A stretch of DNA of 64,000 bases from Rhodospirillaceae bacterium (GCA_018401495.1 JAGYJX010000021.1:186001-250000), one strand, 5' to 3'. Shown: positions 13,015-22,121, counted from the stretch's first letter. The notes: a model not told the origin generated them from the letters alone. Program-made: numbers and translations.

Positions 13015-14477
13015 ATGGGCGCGGGTCACGATGGCAGTCTCGCGACTGTCGGATTCTGCGGCTGTGCCGGCTGCGGGGCCGGCGATCAGGCGGCGGCGGG
13101 CGGTTCGCTGCGCCAGGCGCTGACCGGATCGGAATCCTCCGGCGACGGGACCGTCGACGCGCTGCTGGCGGGATCGTCCTAGCAAGTGGGGGCCGATCGG
13201 CCTGATGGGCGCAGTCGGTCACGGTGACCTACTCGTTCATGGCCTCCAACCCTGACTACAACAGCGCCGATCCGACCTTCGCCACCTTCAACGCGGCGAT
13301 GCAGGCGGCGACGAGGCTGGCGCTGGCCCAGTGGTCGTCGGTCGCGACCATCACCTTCGTCGAGGTTTCCGACGCCGGCGCTGGCGGCACGATCCGGTTC
13401 GGCAGCAACGCCCAGACCAACACGGCCGGGTACGCCTATTACCCGTCCACGAACGCCATCGGCGGCGACGTCTGGATGAGCAACCTGTTCGACTACAACC
13501 TCGCTCCGGTGGTCGGCAATTACGGCTACCTGACGCTGATGCATGAAATCGGCCACGCCATCGGCCTCAAGCATCCAGGCGCCTACAGCCCGTCGGAGGA
13601 TGGGCCGTTCCTGCCCAGCGCTACCGACAACACCGACTACACCGTCATGTCGTACACCACCGGCAGCGTGGTCTATCCAACCACCGTCGGCGCCTATGAC
13701 GCGCTCGCGGCGCGCTACCTCTACGGGTATTCGGGAACCGGAACCATTGGCAACGTGACCTTCGGATCCGCCGCCGCCGAGGTGTTCTCGGGCGACAGCG
13801 GGGTGCAGTACATCCACGCCCGCGACGGCAACGATTACATCGCCGTGTTCGGCGGCGATGACGGGGTCGCCGCCGGCTCCGGGAACGACACGGTGCTGGG
13901 TGGCGACGGGGACGACCTGATCTACGGCAACGTCGGCTCCGACCTGCTGAGCGGCGGCGTCGGCGCCGACACCATCTTCGGCGGCCAGAACGACGGGCCC
14001 GCAACCATAGGCGACGACGGAATTCTGGCGTTCCGGACCGGTGTCGAGACGGTGGTCGGCGGCGCCGGCGACGACGTGCTCTACGGCAACATGGGCGCCG
14101 ACCTGCTCGTCGGCGGCGACGGCGCCGACCGATTGTTCGGCGGCCAGGATGCGGACACGCTGAGCGGCGGTGCCGGTGCCGACTCCCTGAACGGCAACAG
14201 GGGCTCCGATGTGCTGATCGGCGGCGATGGATTCGACCGCTTCATCTTCGGCGCCTCAAGCGGAAACGACACGATCACGGACTTCACGTACTTCACCGAT
14301 TACCTGGTCATTTCACGAAATGTGAACGGATCCGGGATCAACTCGTTCAACGATGTGGTGGCGCGGGCCACCCAGGTTGGGGGCGACGTGGTGATCGACC
14401 TCGGGGGCGGCAACAGCGTCACCCTGCAGAACTACGCGACGACGAGCCTGGTGAGCCCCGACGTCCTGATCGTGTGA
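13015..14477 (+). CDS. serralysin-like RTX zinc metalloprotease (frame breaks at 13180-13224)
   Basis: A secreted M10-type peptidase. The mature part begins near TVTYSFMASNPDY and holds the zinc site HEIGHAIGLKH (about 13542-13574) with the Met-turn YTVMSY some 35 residues later. It is followed by two blocks of Ca-binding RTX nonapeptides (GGDGDDLIYG, GGAGDDVLYG, GGAGADSL and similar) and a C-terminal region with DRFIFGASSGNDTITDF. No N-terminal signal peptide is seen, as expected for type I secretion, but no ABC exporter lies nearby. The first 55 codons from ATG 13015 end in TAG at 13180 (TVDALLAGSS), the usual lead-in to serralysin-like catalytic domains, so I join them. At least one indel, perhaps two, lies between 13180 and 13224. 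An unusual CGCAGCG cysteine cluster sits near residue 15. Confidence 0.8.
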
Positions 14478-14502
14478 CCTGCCTTAGATGCTCCAGAGGC
14501 TC

Positions 14503-14531
14503 TTGCATTCGTCGGGGAGGCTTGCTATTTC
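14503..14531 (+). promoter_or_regulatory. probable sigma-70 promoter of tRNA-Glu
   Basis: TTGCAT (14503-14508) and TATTTC (14526-14531) are spaced by 17 bases and would start transcription about 10 bases before the tRNA. The -10 box is imperfect. The same stretch can also fold into an imperfect hairpin (14509-14548), which may instead help terminate the protease message. Confidence 0.4.
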
Positions 14532-14546
14532 ACGCCTCTCCTCGAC

Positions 14547-14622
14547 GACCCCTTCGTCTAGAGGCCTAGGACACCGCCCTCTCACGGCGGCAACACGGGT
14601 TCGAATCCCGTAGGGGTCGCCA
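14547..14622 (+). tRNA. tRNA-Glu (anticodon CTC)
   Basis: A 76-base tRNA with encoded CCA. The acceptor stem GACCCCT pairs with AGGGGTC, with discriminator G before CCA. The D arm is TCGTCTAGAGGCCTAGGAC, the anticodon stem CCGCC/GGCGG encloses the loop CTCTCAC with anticodon CTC, and the T arm is ACGGGTTCGAATCCCGT. The sequence closely follows the alphaproteobacterial tRNA-Glu pattern. Confidence 0.97.
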
Positions 14623-14987
14623 CCTGATCCTGCTCCGGCAGGGTGGCGTCGAGGCAGGTTCCGGACTACGTCGTAGACGCCGGTCATTCGATCGACTGGC
14701 TGGCAGCCATGACGGCGACGCAGGTCGGACCCTATCCGACAGCGCTGGTCCGATTGCCGTACAGGTCTTACCTCCGCCCTCCCATCGACCGCCGGTCGGT
14801 GGCCGGAGTTGAGGACCTCACCATGCGCCTTTCCGTCGAATCCGCCCGGACCGTTCGCGATCCTGGCGCAGCCATGACCTTGGCACAGTCGGCCATCCTG
14901 GCCCCGATTGCGCTCGCGATCGCGGACGTCATCATCGCTGGTATCGGCCGGATTGCCCAACTCCTGAGGCGCGCCTGACGGTTCGGA
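14623..14987. other. 365-base stretch between tRNA-Glu and the oxidase gene
   Basis: No conserved gene is evident. A short hairpin (CCTGC-TCCG-GCAGG) follows the tRNA closely without a T-run. The only coding candidate is the small open frame at 14823-14978, listed separately. Confidence 0.5.
14823..14978 (+). CDS. possible 51-residue membrane protein
   Basis: An open frame from ATG with a GAGG about 9 bases upstream. Residues about 18-42 are hydrophobic (AMTLAQSAILAPIALAIADVI) and could span the membrane once; the C-terminus is basic (RIAQLLRRA). I do not recognise it. In such GC-rich DNA a chance frame of this size is quite possible, so this is a weak call. Confidence 0.25.
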   Translation: MRLSVESARTVRDPGAAMTLAQSAILAPIALAIADVIIAGIGRIAQLLRRA

Positions 14988-15554
14988 CTATGGCGTGACC
15001 CAGCTTGCCTCGACGGCGCCGTTGTCGTGCCACGCGATGATCGCCCGTCGATGCCCATCTCGGCTGAGCCACAGCCAGTCCCAACGGGCCCATGTCAGCG
15101 TAATGACCGCCAGCGCATCTCGGCTGCCGGCGGAGTCGCCTTCGGGGTCGGGTCCGGCGATGGGCGTACCTGGATCCGCGGACGCTCGGAAGACGCGCCT
15201 GCCTTCCGCGGTCAGCGCCCACCATGCGGGCGCGATGACTTCGTCCGACCTCGAAATCGAAGCCAAGCCGGCGACGCGCAGCTGTTCGCCCGCGCCGGGA
15301 TCCCAGAACCCGAGTTCGACGCGCGGGCTGACGGTGAGTTGAACGGCCTTCGCCGAGCGCCGGTCGGTGTTGATGCGAATCTGGCGGCTAGCCGGGTCGA
15401 GTGTGCGCATCACGACGGTTCTCAGGGTCGGGGTGTCGGCGCCCGCCAGTGTGGCGAGCATCGGCGTGCGCCAGGCGGCGTCGCGAGCCGTCAGGGCCGC
15501 GCCCAGTCGGGCGACCACATGCCCGATCAGGTCGTCCAGCCGGTCCGGTGGCAC
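14988..15554 (-). CDS. pyridoxamine 5'-phosphate oxidase-like FMN-binding protein
   Basis: A 188-residue protein of the PNPOx-like split-barrel family. Visible features are ARDAAWRTPMLATLAGADTPTLRTVVMR near the N-terminus, followed by IRINTDRRSAKAVQL and VELGFWDPGAGEQLRV, which match the FMN-binding core of the Alr4036-type subgroup. The C-terminal part (WLWLSRDGHRRAIIAW) is also typical. Family members bind FMN or act on small oxidised substrates; the true substrate cannot be told. It follows the MFS gene by 9 bases on the same strand, so both may be co-transcribed. Confidence 0.75.
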   Translation of the reverse strand: MPPDRLDDLIGHVVARLGAALTARDAAWRTPMLATLAGADTPTLRTVVMRTLDPASRQIRINTDRRSAKAVQLTVSPRVELGFWDPGAGEQLRVAGLASISRSDEVIAPAWWALTAEGRRVFRASADPGTPIAGPDPEGDSAGSRDALAVITLTWARWDWLWLSRDGHRRAIIAWHDNGAVEASWVTP

Positions 15555-15563
15555 TGGCAGCGG

Positions 15564-16759
15564 TCACGCCGCGCTCGCGCGGCGGGGGCGGGCCAGCAGG
15601 TAGAAGAAAAACGACCCGACGCAGGCGAACAGGATCATCCCGGCCATCGCGCTGTGGTCGGTCTCGTTCTGCAGGATCCCCACGACAATGGTGAACACCG
15701 CGCCGCACGCCATCTGACCGAAACCAAGCAGACCCGAGGCGGCGCCGGCGATGCGCGGGTTGACGCTGACGGCGCCGGCGATGCCGTTCGGCTGGCTGAG
15801 GCCGTTGCCGATCGCGACTACCATCATCGGCAGAAAGACGCTTACCGAGGTGACGATGCCGGCGAGCAGGACGGCGACCCCGGCCAGCGCGCCGACGGTC
15901 GAGATCGCCACGCCGATCGGGAATCATCCGGTCGACGCCGAGGCGTCCCGACAAGCGGCTGGCGGCGAAATTACCGGTCATGTAACCACCCGAGATCAGA
16001 ACGAAGTAGAAGCCGTACTCACTCGGATGCTTGTGGAGGATCTCGATCACCACGTACGGGCCGCCGGCCAGGAAGGCGAAGAACGCGCCGACCGACATCG
16101 CGGTATTGCCCGCATACCCGACAAAGGCGCGCGAGCGCAGGAGCTGGCCGTAGCTGCGGAGCATCTCGAGGACGTCGATCCGCGGAATCGGGGTCAGGTT
16201 GGTCTCGTTCAGGCCGCGGGCGGCGCCGATCAGCACGATCACCCCCATCGCCACCGGGACCAGGAAGGTCGCGTGCCAACCGAACTCCGCCTCGAGCAAC
16301 CCGCCGATGGTTGGAGCGATCGCAGGCGCCACCGCCATCGCCATGGTGATCAGGGCGATGGCCCCGGCGGCTCGGTCGCGGTCGAACACGTCACGCACGA
16401 TCGCCCGGCCGAGAACCATGCCGGCGCAGCCGCCGACAGCCTGCAGGATGCGCCCGACGATCAGCGCTTCGATCGACCAGGCCATGGCGCACATCAGGCT
16501 CGCGAACGGCATAGATCGCCAGCCCCCAGAGCAGCGCGGGCCGACGCCCGAAGCGATCGGACAACGGACCGTAGGCGAGTTGCGCCAGCGCCACTCCCAC
16601 CAGGTAAAGCGTCAACGTCAACTGGATGGTCGCGTAGTCGGTGTCGAACACCCGGACCAGCCCCGGCATCGACGGTACGAAGATGTTGAGGGCGAGCGGG
16701 CCGGTCGCCGTGGCTGCGATCAGAATCCAGATCGGCGGGTAGATTGGCTTGTCGGGCAT
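15564..16759 (-). CDS. Bcr/CflA-family MFS drug efflux transporter (two frame breaks)
   Basis: About 398 codons encoding a 12-helix major facilitator transporter of the Bcr/CflA group, which exports drugs such as bicyclomycin. Markers are LNIFVPSMPGLVRVF near the N-terminus, the loop motif GPLSDRFGRRPALLWG, and RILQAVGGCAGMVLGRAIVRD with VAPAIAPTIGGLL in helices 4-5. Frames break near 16506 (one extra T) and at a GGG run at 15919-15921; repair gives a continuous protein. The downstream neighbour is the oxidase-like gene. Confidence 0.85.
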
Positions 16760-16991
16760 CGGGTTCGCGGCCGCCGGGCCGTCCTTGGTGACAGGAGCGC
16801 TAAGCTAAGGTCGCGCCGGTCTTCGGCCAAGTGGGACGTATCGACAGGGCGCAACGCCAAAAGGGCATGAGAGGCCCTGGGGGTAGCCGTCAAGGCGGGT
16901 GGTCCCGGCCGGTCACGTTAACGATTGCCGGCGCTTGTCGTGCTATGCTGTCTGCTCGCTCGTGCGAGTCACAGTGGAGACGCCGCGCCGG

Positions 16992-17873
16992 ATGACCAGC
17001 GCCTCGCAGATCGTCGGAGCCGGTGCGCCGTCAGGATTTGCGGCCGCGGGGCTTGTGGCGCGATCATCGCCAAGGGAGACCGCAGGGTCGGAGTCTGCCC
17101 GTCGAGAGCCGTCGCCCTCGCCAGCCGCGGCCGTCGGTATCCCTCAAGGCCGGGCGGGTTTGGCGGTGAGGTTGCCCGGCCAGGAAGGTATCGAGCCAGG
17201 CGGTGCGCGGCGTCCGTTCGTGACTGGCGGTGCGTTCACGCTGGCTGTCGCCCTCGGTCTGTCGCTCGACCAGCAGACGCAACCCGACTACCTCGCGCCG
17301 GCGACCCCGGCTTCGGTTGCCGAAAGCTCTGGCGAAGCGTCCGGAAACGGCGGGCAGGCGGTCGGGGACGACGGGCTGACCGAGGAGGAGCGGAAGCTGG
17401 TGCGTGAGCTCAAGGCTCGCGATGCCGAGGTGCGCCGCCATGAAGCCGCCCACGCCGCCGCCGGCGGTCAATACGCCGGCGCGCCCACCTACACCTACCA
17501 GCGTGGGCCGGACGGTCGCCAATACGCGGTTGGCGGGGCGGTGTCGATCGACACGGCCCCGGTGCGGGGCGATCCCGAGGCGACCATCCGCAAGGCGCAG
17601 CAGATCAAGGCTGCCGCGAGCGCGCCGGCCGATCCGTCCGGGCAGGATCGCCGGGTTGCAGCCCAGGCCGACGCCTTGCGTCAGCAAGCCGAGGCGGAAT
17701 TGCGAGCCGAGCGGCGCGAGGAGAGCGCGGCCGAGGCTAACGGGTCCGTCGAGGCCGAACCGGACGATACCGGCCGGTCGAGCGAGGCGTTCGCGCAATC
17801 GGCTTTCAGCGGGGCTGCGGCACGGTATCGCGGTGAAACCGCGGGTCCGCGTCTGGTGTCGATCGCCGTTTGA
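16992..17873 (+). CDS. SprA-related putative metalloprotease-like protein
   Basis: A 293-residue protein. Its centre (ARDAEVRRHEAAHAAAGGQY, then GPDGRQYAVGGAVSID and DPEATIRKAQQIKAAA) is the conserved core of the SprA-related family, which has a HEAAH zincin-like motif and unknown function. The N-terminal 150 residues are low-complexity and rich in Ala, Gly, Pro and Ser; the C-terminal part is charged and Ala-rich. The start at 16992 is chosen because it has a GGAG upstream; an earlier ATG at 16899 is possible. The 232-base gap from 16760 to 16991 shows no clear gene or strong promoter. Confidence 0.7.
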   Translation: MTSASQIVGAGAPSGFAAAGLVARSSPRETAGSESARREPSPSPAAAVGIPQGRAGLAVRLPGQEGIEPGGARRPFVTGGAFTLAVALGLSLDQQTQPDYLAPATPASVAESSGEASGNGGQAVGDDGLTEEERKLVRELKARDAEVRRHEAAHAAAGGQYAGAPTYTYQRGPDGRQYAVGGAVSIDTAPVRGDPEATIRKAQQIKAAASAPADPSGQDRRVAAQADALRQQAEAELRAERREESAAEANGSVEAEPDDTGRSSEAFAQSAFSGAAARYRGETAGPRLVSIAV

Positions 17874-17890
17874 CCGTTCGATAGCGGTCG

Positions 17891-18708
17891 TCAGCGTCCC
17901 GGCGCCGCGGCTTCGCCCGGCGCGTTTTGTGCAGCGGCTGGCCGGGTCCCAGCCGGTTGAACTCCTAGGCACGACTGAAAGCTGTCGGCGGTCTGGCCTG
18001 GGGTTTCCGTGCAGCGGAAGAACAGGTCGCGACACCGCGTGTAATCGGAATCGTTGCCGGTAAACCGCAGATCGTCGCACAACTCCTGGAAACGCTTGGC
18101 GATCAACGCGAAGCTCTCGGCCGGCTCCTCGACCGCGTCGGCGTTCGGATCGAGGGGCCTGACCCTCAAGAATTGAGCGATGGCCTGATTGGCGCGCCGC
18201 AGGGTGATCTCGGCCTCGATCCGCTCCCCAAGAATTGTAAAGTACGTCACATGGATGGTTTCCCCGAGCATCATCTGGCGCAGGACCGGCGGTATGAAAC
18301 CTTGGCGGGTATCGCCCCAGACGATGAACTGGATGGCGCGTCCCGCAATTCTGTAGAGCGAGGGGTCGCTGCCGACTTCGAGTTTCTTGAGATCGTCGAG
18401 ATCGATCGGATCGTTGACGTCGACCCGGTAGATCGGCAGGCGGTCGCTGGTCAGCATGGCCTGGCTGGAACGTGGAAGACTGAACTCCCCCAGATCGAGT
18501 TGTCGTTCATGCGCATGAGCTTGAAGGCGTAGCCGTTCTGGGTCAGGACGCGGGCTTCCAGGATCGGGGTCTTGCTGATCGGATCCGTGAGCGCCTCGAC
18601 ATACCATTGCACCCGCTGGGCGGTGGCCGGCGTCGCGAACGCCACCGCGGCAATGGCCAATACGGCCGCAACAAGGAACGGACGACAGGATTGGCGGATG
18701 TGCTGCAT
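17891..18708 (-). CDS. unknown exported protein (frame break near 18465)
   Basis: I do not recognise this protein. About 272 codons. A clear signal peptide (FLVAAVLAIAAVAFATPATA) is followed by QRVQWYVEALTDPISKTPILEARVLTQNGY. After the break the frame resumes as QAMLTSDRLPIYRVDVNDPIDLDDL and continues with IQFIVWGDTRQGFIPPVLRQMM. The mature protein would be periplasmic. Four cysteines (in ELCDDL, RCRDLFFRC and SCLG) lie near the C-terminus and could form disulfides. It is divergent from the hydrolase gene at 18756. Confidence 0.6.
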
Positions 18709-18755
18709 CGCCGTCGAGTATAGGTGAACCTCAATCCAGTCGATAGGGCAGGGCC

Positions 18756-19571
18756 ATGGGCGTGGTGACGGGAGTGGCGGTGACGGTGGCGGCCGCCTGG
18801 GGACTGCTGGTGTTGGCGCTGTATGTTTTGCAGCGCAGCATACTGTTCGTCCCCGACGTTACCCGTCCGGACCCCGCTACGGGGCAAGCGCCGGAGATGG
18901 TGCGGGTCCGGGCCGAAACGGCGGACGGCCTGTCGCTCGAGGGCTGGTGGCATCCGGCGCCGGCCGGCGGCATGACGCTGCTCTATTTCCACGGCAACGC
19001 CGGCAGCGTCGGAAGCCGCAGCGGTAAGGCGCGACGGCTGATCGACCGCGGGTACGGACTGTTGTTGGCCGGTTACCGGGGCTACGGGGGCAATCCCGGA
19101 TCACCGAGCGAGGAGGGCCTGATCAGCGACGGCCGCGCCTGGCTGGACGCTCTGGAGAAGCTCGGCGTGCCGGCGCGCTCGGCGCTGCTTTACGGGGAGT
19201 CATTGGGCTCGGGAATAGCCACTGCTTTGGCGGTCGAGCGGGCGGTGGCGGGTGTCGTGCTGGAAGCGCCCTATGTATCGATCGAGGAAATTGCGGCGGC
19301 GCGCTACTGGTTCGTGCCAGTCCGTCGCCTTCTGCGGGATCGCTTCGACAACGCCAGCCGTGTCCCGTTGCTGAAGGCTCCAGTGTTGATAATCCACGGG
19401 ACCTCCGACCGTGTCATTCCCATCGCGCACGGCGAGCGATTGTTCGCGCTGGCGGCTGAACCGAAGCGTTTCGAGCGGCTGGAGGACGGCGGCCATGTGG
19501 ACCTGTTTGAGCACGGGGCTCTGCCGGCCCTTGACGCCTTCGTGGCCGACTTGGTTCGTCCCCGTCTCTAG
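18756..19571 (+). CDS. membrane-anchored alpha/beta hydrolase (YfhR/BEM46-like)
   Basis: A 271-residue protein with an N-terminal membrane anchor (residues about 5-27), then QRSILFVPD and the hydrolase core: oxyanion-region YFHGNAGSVGSR, the nucleophile Ser in LLYGESLGSGIA, an Asp in IIHGTSDRVIP and the His in GGHVDLFEHG. This order and the anchor fit the YfhR/BEM46 (ABHD13-like) group of unknown physiological substrate. It stands alone; downstream it is separated from the FlgC-like gene by a short region with an inverted repeat. Confidence 0.82.
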   Translation: MGVVTGVAVTVAAAWGLLVLALYVLQRSILFVPDVTRPDPATGQAPEMVRVRAETADGLSLEGWWHPAPAGGMTLLYFHGNAGSVGSRSGKARRLIDRGYGLLLAGYRGYGGNPGSPSEEGLISDGRAWLDALEKLGVPARSALLYGESLGSGIATALAVERAVAGVVLEAPYVSIEEIAAARYWFVPVRRLLRDRFDNASRVPLLKAPVLIIHGTSDRVIPIAHGERLFALAAEPKRFERLEDGGHVDLFEHGALPALDAFVADLVRPRL

Positions 19572-19580
19572 CCGCCACAG

Positions 19581-19601
19581 CCCTTAAGGGTTATTTAAGG
19601 G
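19581..19601. promoter_or_regulatory. CtrA-type box (TTAA-N7-TTAA) in an inverted repeat
   Basis: TTAA at 19584-19587 and TTAA at 19595-19598 are separated by exactly 7 bases, the CtrA consensus spacing. The two are part of an inverted repeat CCCTTAA/TTAAGGG with loop GGGTTAT. The repeat ends 20 bases before the FlgC-like ATG. The outer bases extend the stem with one mismatch, so a terminator for the upstream hydrolase is an alternative, but there is no T-run. Confidence 0.5.
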
Positions 19602-19621
19602 CGGTGGAGGACTCTGGCGTC

Positions 19622-20038
19622 ATGAGCATAAGCAACTCGATCTCTAGCGCCTTGAGCGGTGCCCTGGCTTCGGAGCGCCGGGTTGCCACGTCGGCGAACA
19701 ACGTGGCGAACATTCGAAGCGTTGCGGCACCGACCCCGCAGGGTCCATTCACGGATGGCGACGGCAACTCCTTGTTCCGGCCTGCCCGGGCGGTTGACCA
19801 GACGACCGCCACGGGTGGGGTGCGGTCGGGAACGCTCCTGGTGGACCCATCTTCGGTGCAGGAGTATGACCCGTCGGCATCGGACGCGGACCAGGACGGG
19901 CTGGTGAACCGCCCGAACGTCGATCTTGCGCGCGAGACGGTCGACCAGATCAACGGTCAACGGCAGTTTGAAGCCAACCTCGCCACGATCCGCGCAGCCG
20001 ACGACCTGCTTCGCACCACTCTCGATATCAAGAGCTGA
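19622..20038 (+). CDS. FlgC-like flagellar basal-body rod protein
   Basis: A 138-residue protein with the two signatures of the flagellar rod/hook family. The N-terminus SISNSISSALSGALASERRVATSANNVAN resembles the Flg_bb_rod motif, and the C-terminus VDLARETVDQINGQRQFEANLATIRAADDLL matches the rod C-terminal motif. The size fits a FlgC-like protein, but no flagellar operon surrounds it, so it may be an extra paralogue. The ATG at 19622 gives the conserved N-terminus. It overlaps the convergent IscU-like gene by 11 bases. The CtrA-type box upstream would suit cell-cycle-linked control. Confidence 0.75.
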   Translation: MSISNSISSALSGALASERRVATSANNVANIRSVAAPTPQGPFTDGDGNSLFRPARAVDQTTATGGVRSGTLLVDPSSVQEYDPSASDADQDGLVNRPNVDLARETVDQINGQRQFEANLATIRAADDLLRTTLDIKS

Positions 20039-20462
20039 CCGCCTCGCGCGAGGCCAGAGCCTTGACCGTTGCCTTGAACGGCAGCACCACGCAGTCGTGA
20101 CGCGAGCGGGCGCCGCGCACGGGAGCGAAGGTGCTGAGCCGGGTCCAGGGCAGATCGGCCTCCGAGGCGGTTCCCGACAGATAGGCGGCGATGGTGTCGG
20201 CGGCGCTCTTCAGATCTTCCACACGAGCGCCCACAGCCTCCTGGGCGATGATAGCGGCGGCCGCCTGACAGAGCGCGCAGCCCTGAACCTTCGCGCCGAC
20301 CCCGGTCACCGTGTCGCCCTCGATGGCCAGATCGACCGTTACCCGGTCGCCGCAGATCGGGTTGTCCACGCGCGCCGACACGGTGGGTCGGTCGAGCCGG
20401 GACAGGGCGCGCCCGTCCCGGGCCAGAGCCAGGATTTCGGCCTGGTAGAGCGGATCGCTCAT
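20028..20462 (-). CDS. IscU/SufU-like iron-sulfur cluster scaffold protein
   Basis: A 144-residue scaffold protein of the NifU_N/IscU fold. It keeps the three ligand cysteines: NPICGDRV (residue 37), VQGCALCQAAA (about 61, with an extra Cys) and RHDCVVLPFKA near residue 124, as in SufU-type proteins. Its start overlaps the stop of the MoeA-MobA-like gene by 4 bases, so it is the last gene of the maturation operon. In that context it may supply [2Fe-2S] clusters to the molybdenum hydroxylase; this is inference. Confidence 0.82.
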   Translation of the reverse strand: MSDPLYQAEILALARDGRALSRLDRPTVSARVDNPICGDRVTVDLAIEGDTVTGVGAKVQGCALCQAAAAIIAQEAVGARVEDLKSAADTIAAYLSGTASEADLPWTRLSTFAPVRGARSRHDCVVLPFKATVKALASREAVSS

Positions 20463-22111
20463 GCGGTCTCGCCGGCGGTCAGGGCGGCCAGGGCCGCCGG
20501 CGTGTCGATATCGGTCAGAACCGACTCGTCCTCAACCTCGACCTCGACGACCACCTCGTCGTGCTCGCCGATGATGTGGCGGGCGCCGACGTCACCCGAG
20601 ACCTGCCCCATTTCTTCGAAGAAGCGCCGGGCGAAGAGCACCGGGTTGCCGCGCTTGCCACGCCGGGTCGGTACCACGATGGCGCGGCCCTCGACAGGGT
20701 CGAACGCGGCGATCAGGCGATCGATGATGGCGGCGTTGACCTTCGGCATGTCGGCCAGGCAGACAATCACGCCGGCGGTGTCTGGAGGTAGCGCGGCCAG
20801 TCCGGTGTTGAGGGATGTCGACAGGCCGTCGGCGAAATCGGGGTTTTCGGCGAAGTTGACCGGGCAGCCGCCAAGGGCTGTGCGCACCCTGTCGGCCTCA
20901 TGTCCGGTCACCACCACCACCGGGTCGGCGCTCGATTCCAGAACATGATCGACCACGTGCCGGACCATGGCACGGCCACCAATGTCGGCGAGCAGCTTGT
21001 TGATCTCGCCCATCCGTCGCGACTGGCCGCCGGCCAGGACCAGGGCGGCAATGCGTGGACGTCGGGCCGGAGCCTTGTGGGCCTGGGCCGGAGCCTTGCC
21101 CTCTTTCGCGCGGGTTCGTGGCATCGGTCGGCTCGGTATGTCCTTCAGCAATCCGCCGCCCCCCATCCGCATCACCTCCCGCGGGCCGACCGGCAGGCGC
21201 GCGACGGCGCGTTGCAACACCCAGTCGAAGCCGTTCAGCTTCGGCGATCGGGCGCAGCCGGGAAGTCCGATCACCGTGGCGTCGCCGATCCTGCCCATCA
21301 GCATCAGGTTGCCGGGGTCGACCGGCATGCCGAAATGGGTGACGGCGCCACCCGCGGCTACGATGCCGGCGGGCACGACGTCGCGTCGGTCCACGACCGC
21401 AGACGCTCCCGAGACCAGGACCAGCTGTGCGCCGTTCTGAAGAACCGCCTCGATCGCCTTGGCGATGGCGGCGCCGTTGTGCTCGCACCGAACCTCATGG
21501 CAGATTTCGCTGCCCATCGGGTGAAGTCGGGCGCGAGTCACCTCCAGGGTGGAGTCGAGGACGCTCTCCTTGGTGCCGGGCAGGCGGGACTGCACCATTC
21601 CGACCCGTGTGGTCCGGAACGGCGCTATTCGAACCAGGGGCGTGTCACGCTTGGCGATCGCCTCGGTAAGCAGAACCGTGTCGTCCGGAACCGCGAACGC
21701 GATGATCTTCAACGTGGCGATCATCTGTCCCGCCTCGACCGCCTGGAAGGGCGGAACCAGGGCGAGAGTGACCGCCTCGTCGACGAGGTTGAAGGCATCG
21801 AGACGCGCCGGATCGTAGACCACGATCCCAGCGCTTTCGGCGTAGAGGTTGGCGCGCCCTGTAAAGGCGGCAGCGGCGGTGACGGCGTCGCCGACCATGG
21901 CACGTGCCAGTCGGTTCGCGGCGTCGTCCTCTGCGATATCACCGGGGTCAAGTCGGGCGGCAACGACTTTTGAGTACCCCGCGTCCCGCAGGATCGCGAG
22001 TTCCGACGGTCCGAGAACGGTGCCCTTCTTGAGCGTCTTGGCCTCCAGGCGCAGCGAATGGGCGAGGATAGCGCCCTCGGCCTCGGCGATCGCGATTTCT
22101 CCGAATTCCAC
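20459..22111 (-). CDS. MoeA/MogA-like domain fused to MobA/MocA-like nucleotidyltransferase
   Basis: A 550-residue fusion. Residues 1 to about 335 form a molybdopterin-binding MoeA/MogA-like part (AILAHSLRLEAKTLKKGTVL, VLVSGASAVVDRRDVVPAGI and VIGLPGCARSPKLNG). From about 355 a MobA/MocA-like nucleotidyltransferase begins with LVLAGGQSRRMGEINKLL and continues with VVVVTGHEADRV, CLADMPKV and RGKRGNPVLF. MocA-type enzymes join CMP to molybdopterin, the cofactor form used by xanthine- and CO-dehydrogenase-type hydroxylases. The XdhC, CoxE and MoxR neighbours fit this role. Confidence 0.87.
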   Translation of the reverse strand: MEFGEIAIAEAEGAILAHSLRLEAKTLKKGTVLGPSELAILRDAGYSKVVAARLDPGDIAEDDAANRLARAMVGDAVTAAAAFTGRANLYAESAGIVVYDPARLDAFNLVDEAVTLALVPPFQAVEAGQMIATLKIIAFAVPDDTVLLTEAIAKRDTPLVRIAPFRTTRVGMVQSRLPGTKESVLDSTLEVTRARLHPMGSEICHEVRCEHNGAAIAKAIEAVLQNGAQLVLVSGASAVVDRRDVVPAGIVAAGGAVTHFGMPVDPGNLMLMGRIGDATVIGLPGCARSPKLNGFDWVLQRAVARLPVGPREVMRMGGGGLLKDIPSRPMPRTRAKEGKAPAQAHKAPARRPRIAALVLAGGQSRRMGEINKLLADIGGRAMVRHVVDHVLESSADPVVVVTGHEADRVRTALGGCPVNFAENPDFADGLSTSLNTGLAALPPDTAGVIVCLADMPKVNAAIIDRLIAAFDPVEGRAIVVPTRRGKRGNPVLFARRFFEEMGQVSGDVGARHIIGEHDEVVVEVEVEDESVLTDIDTPAALAALTAGETA

Positions 22112-22121
22112 GGCGCCGTCC

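Noticed and set aside
16915..16925. GTTAAC near the SprA-related gene as a CtrA half-site
   Set aside because: There is no second TTAA seven bases away and the gene has no known CtrA link.
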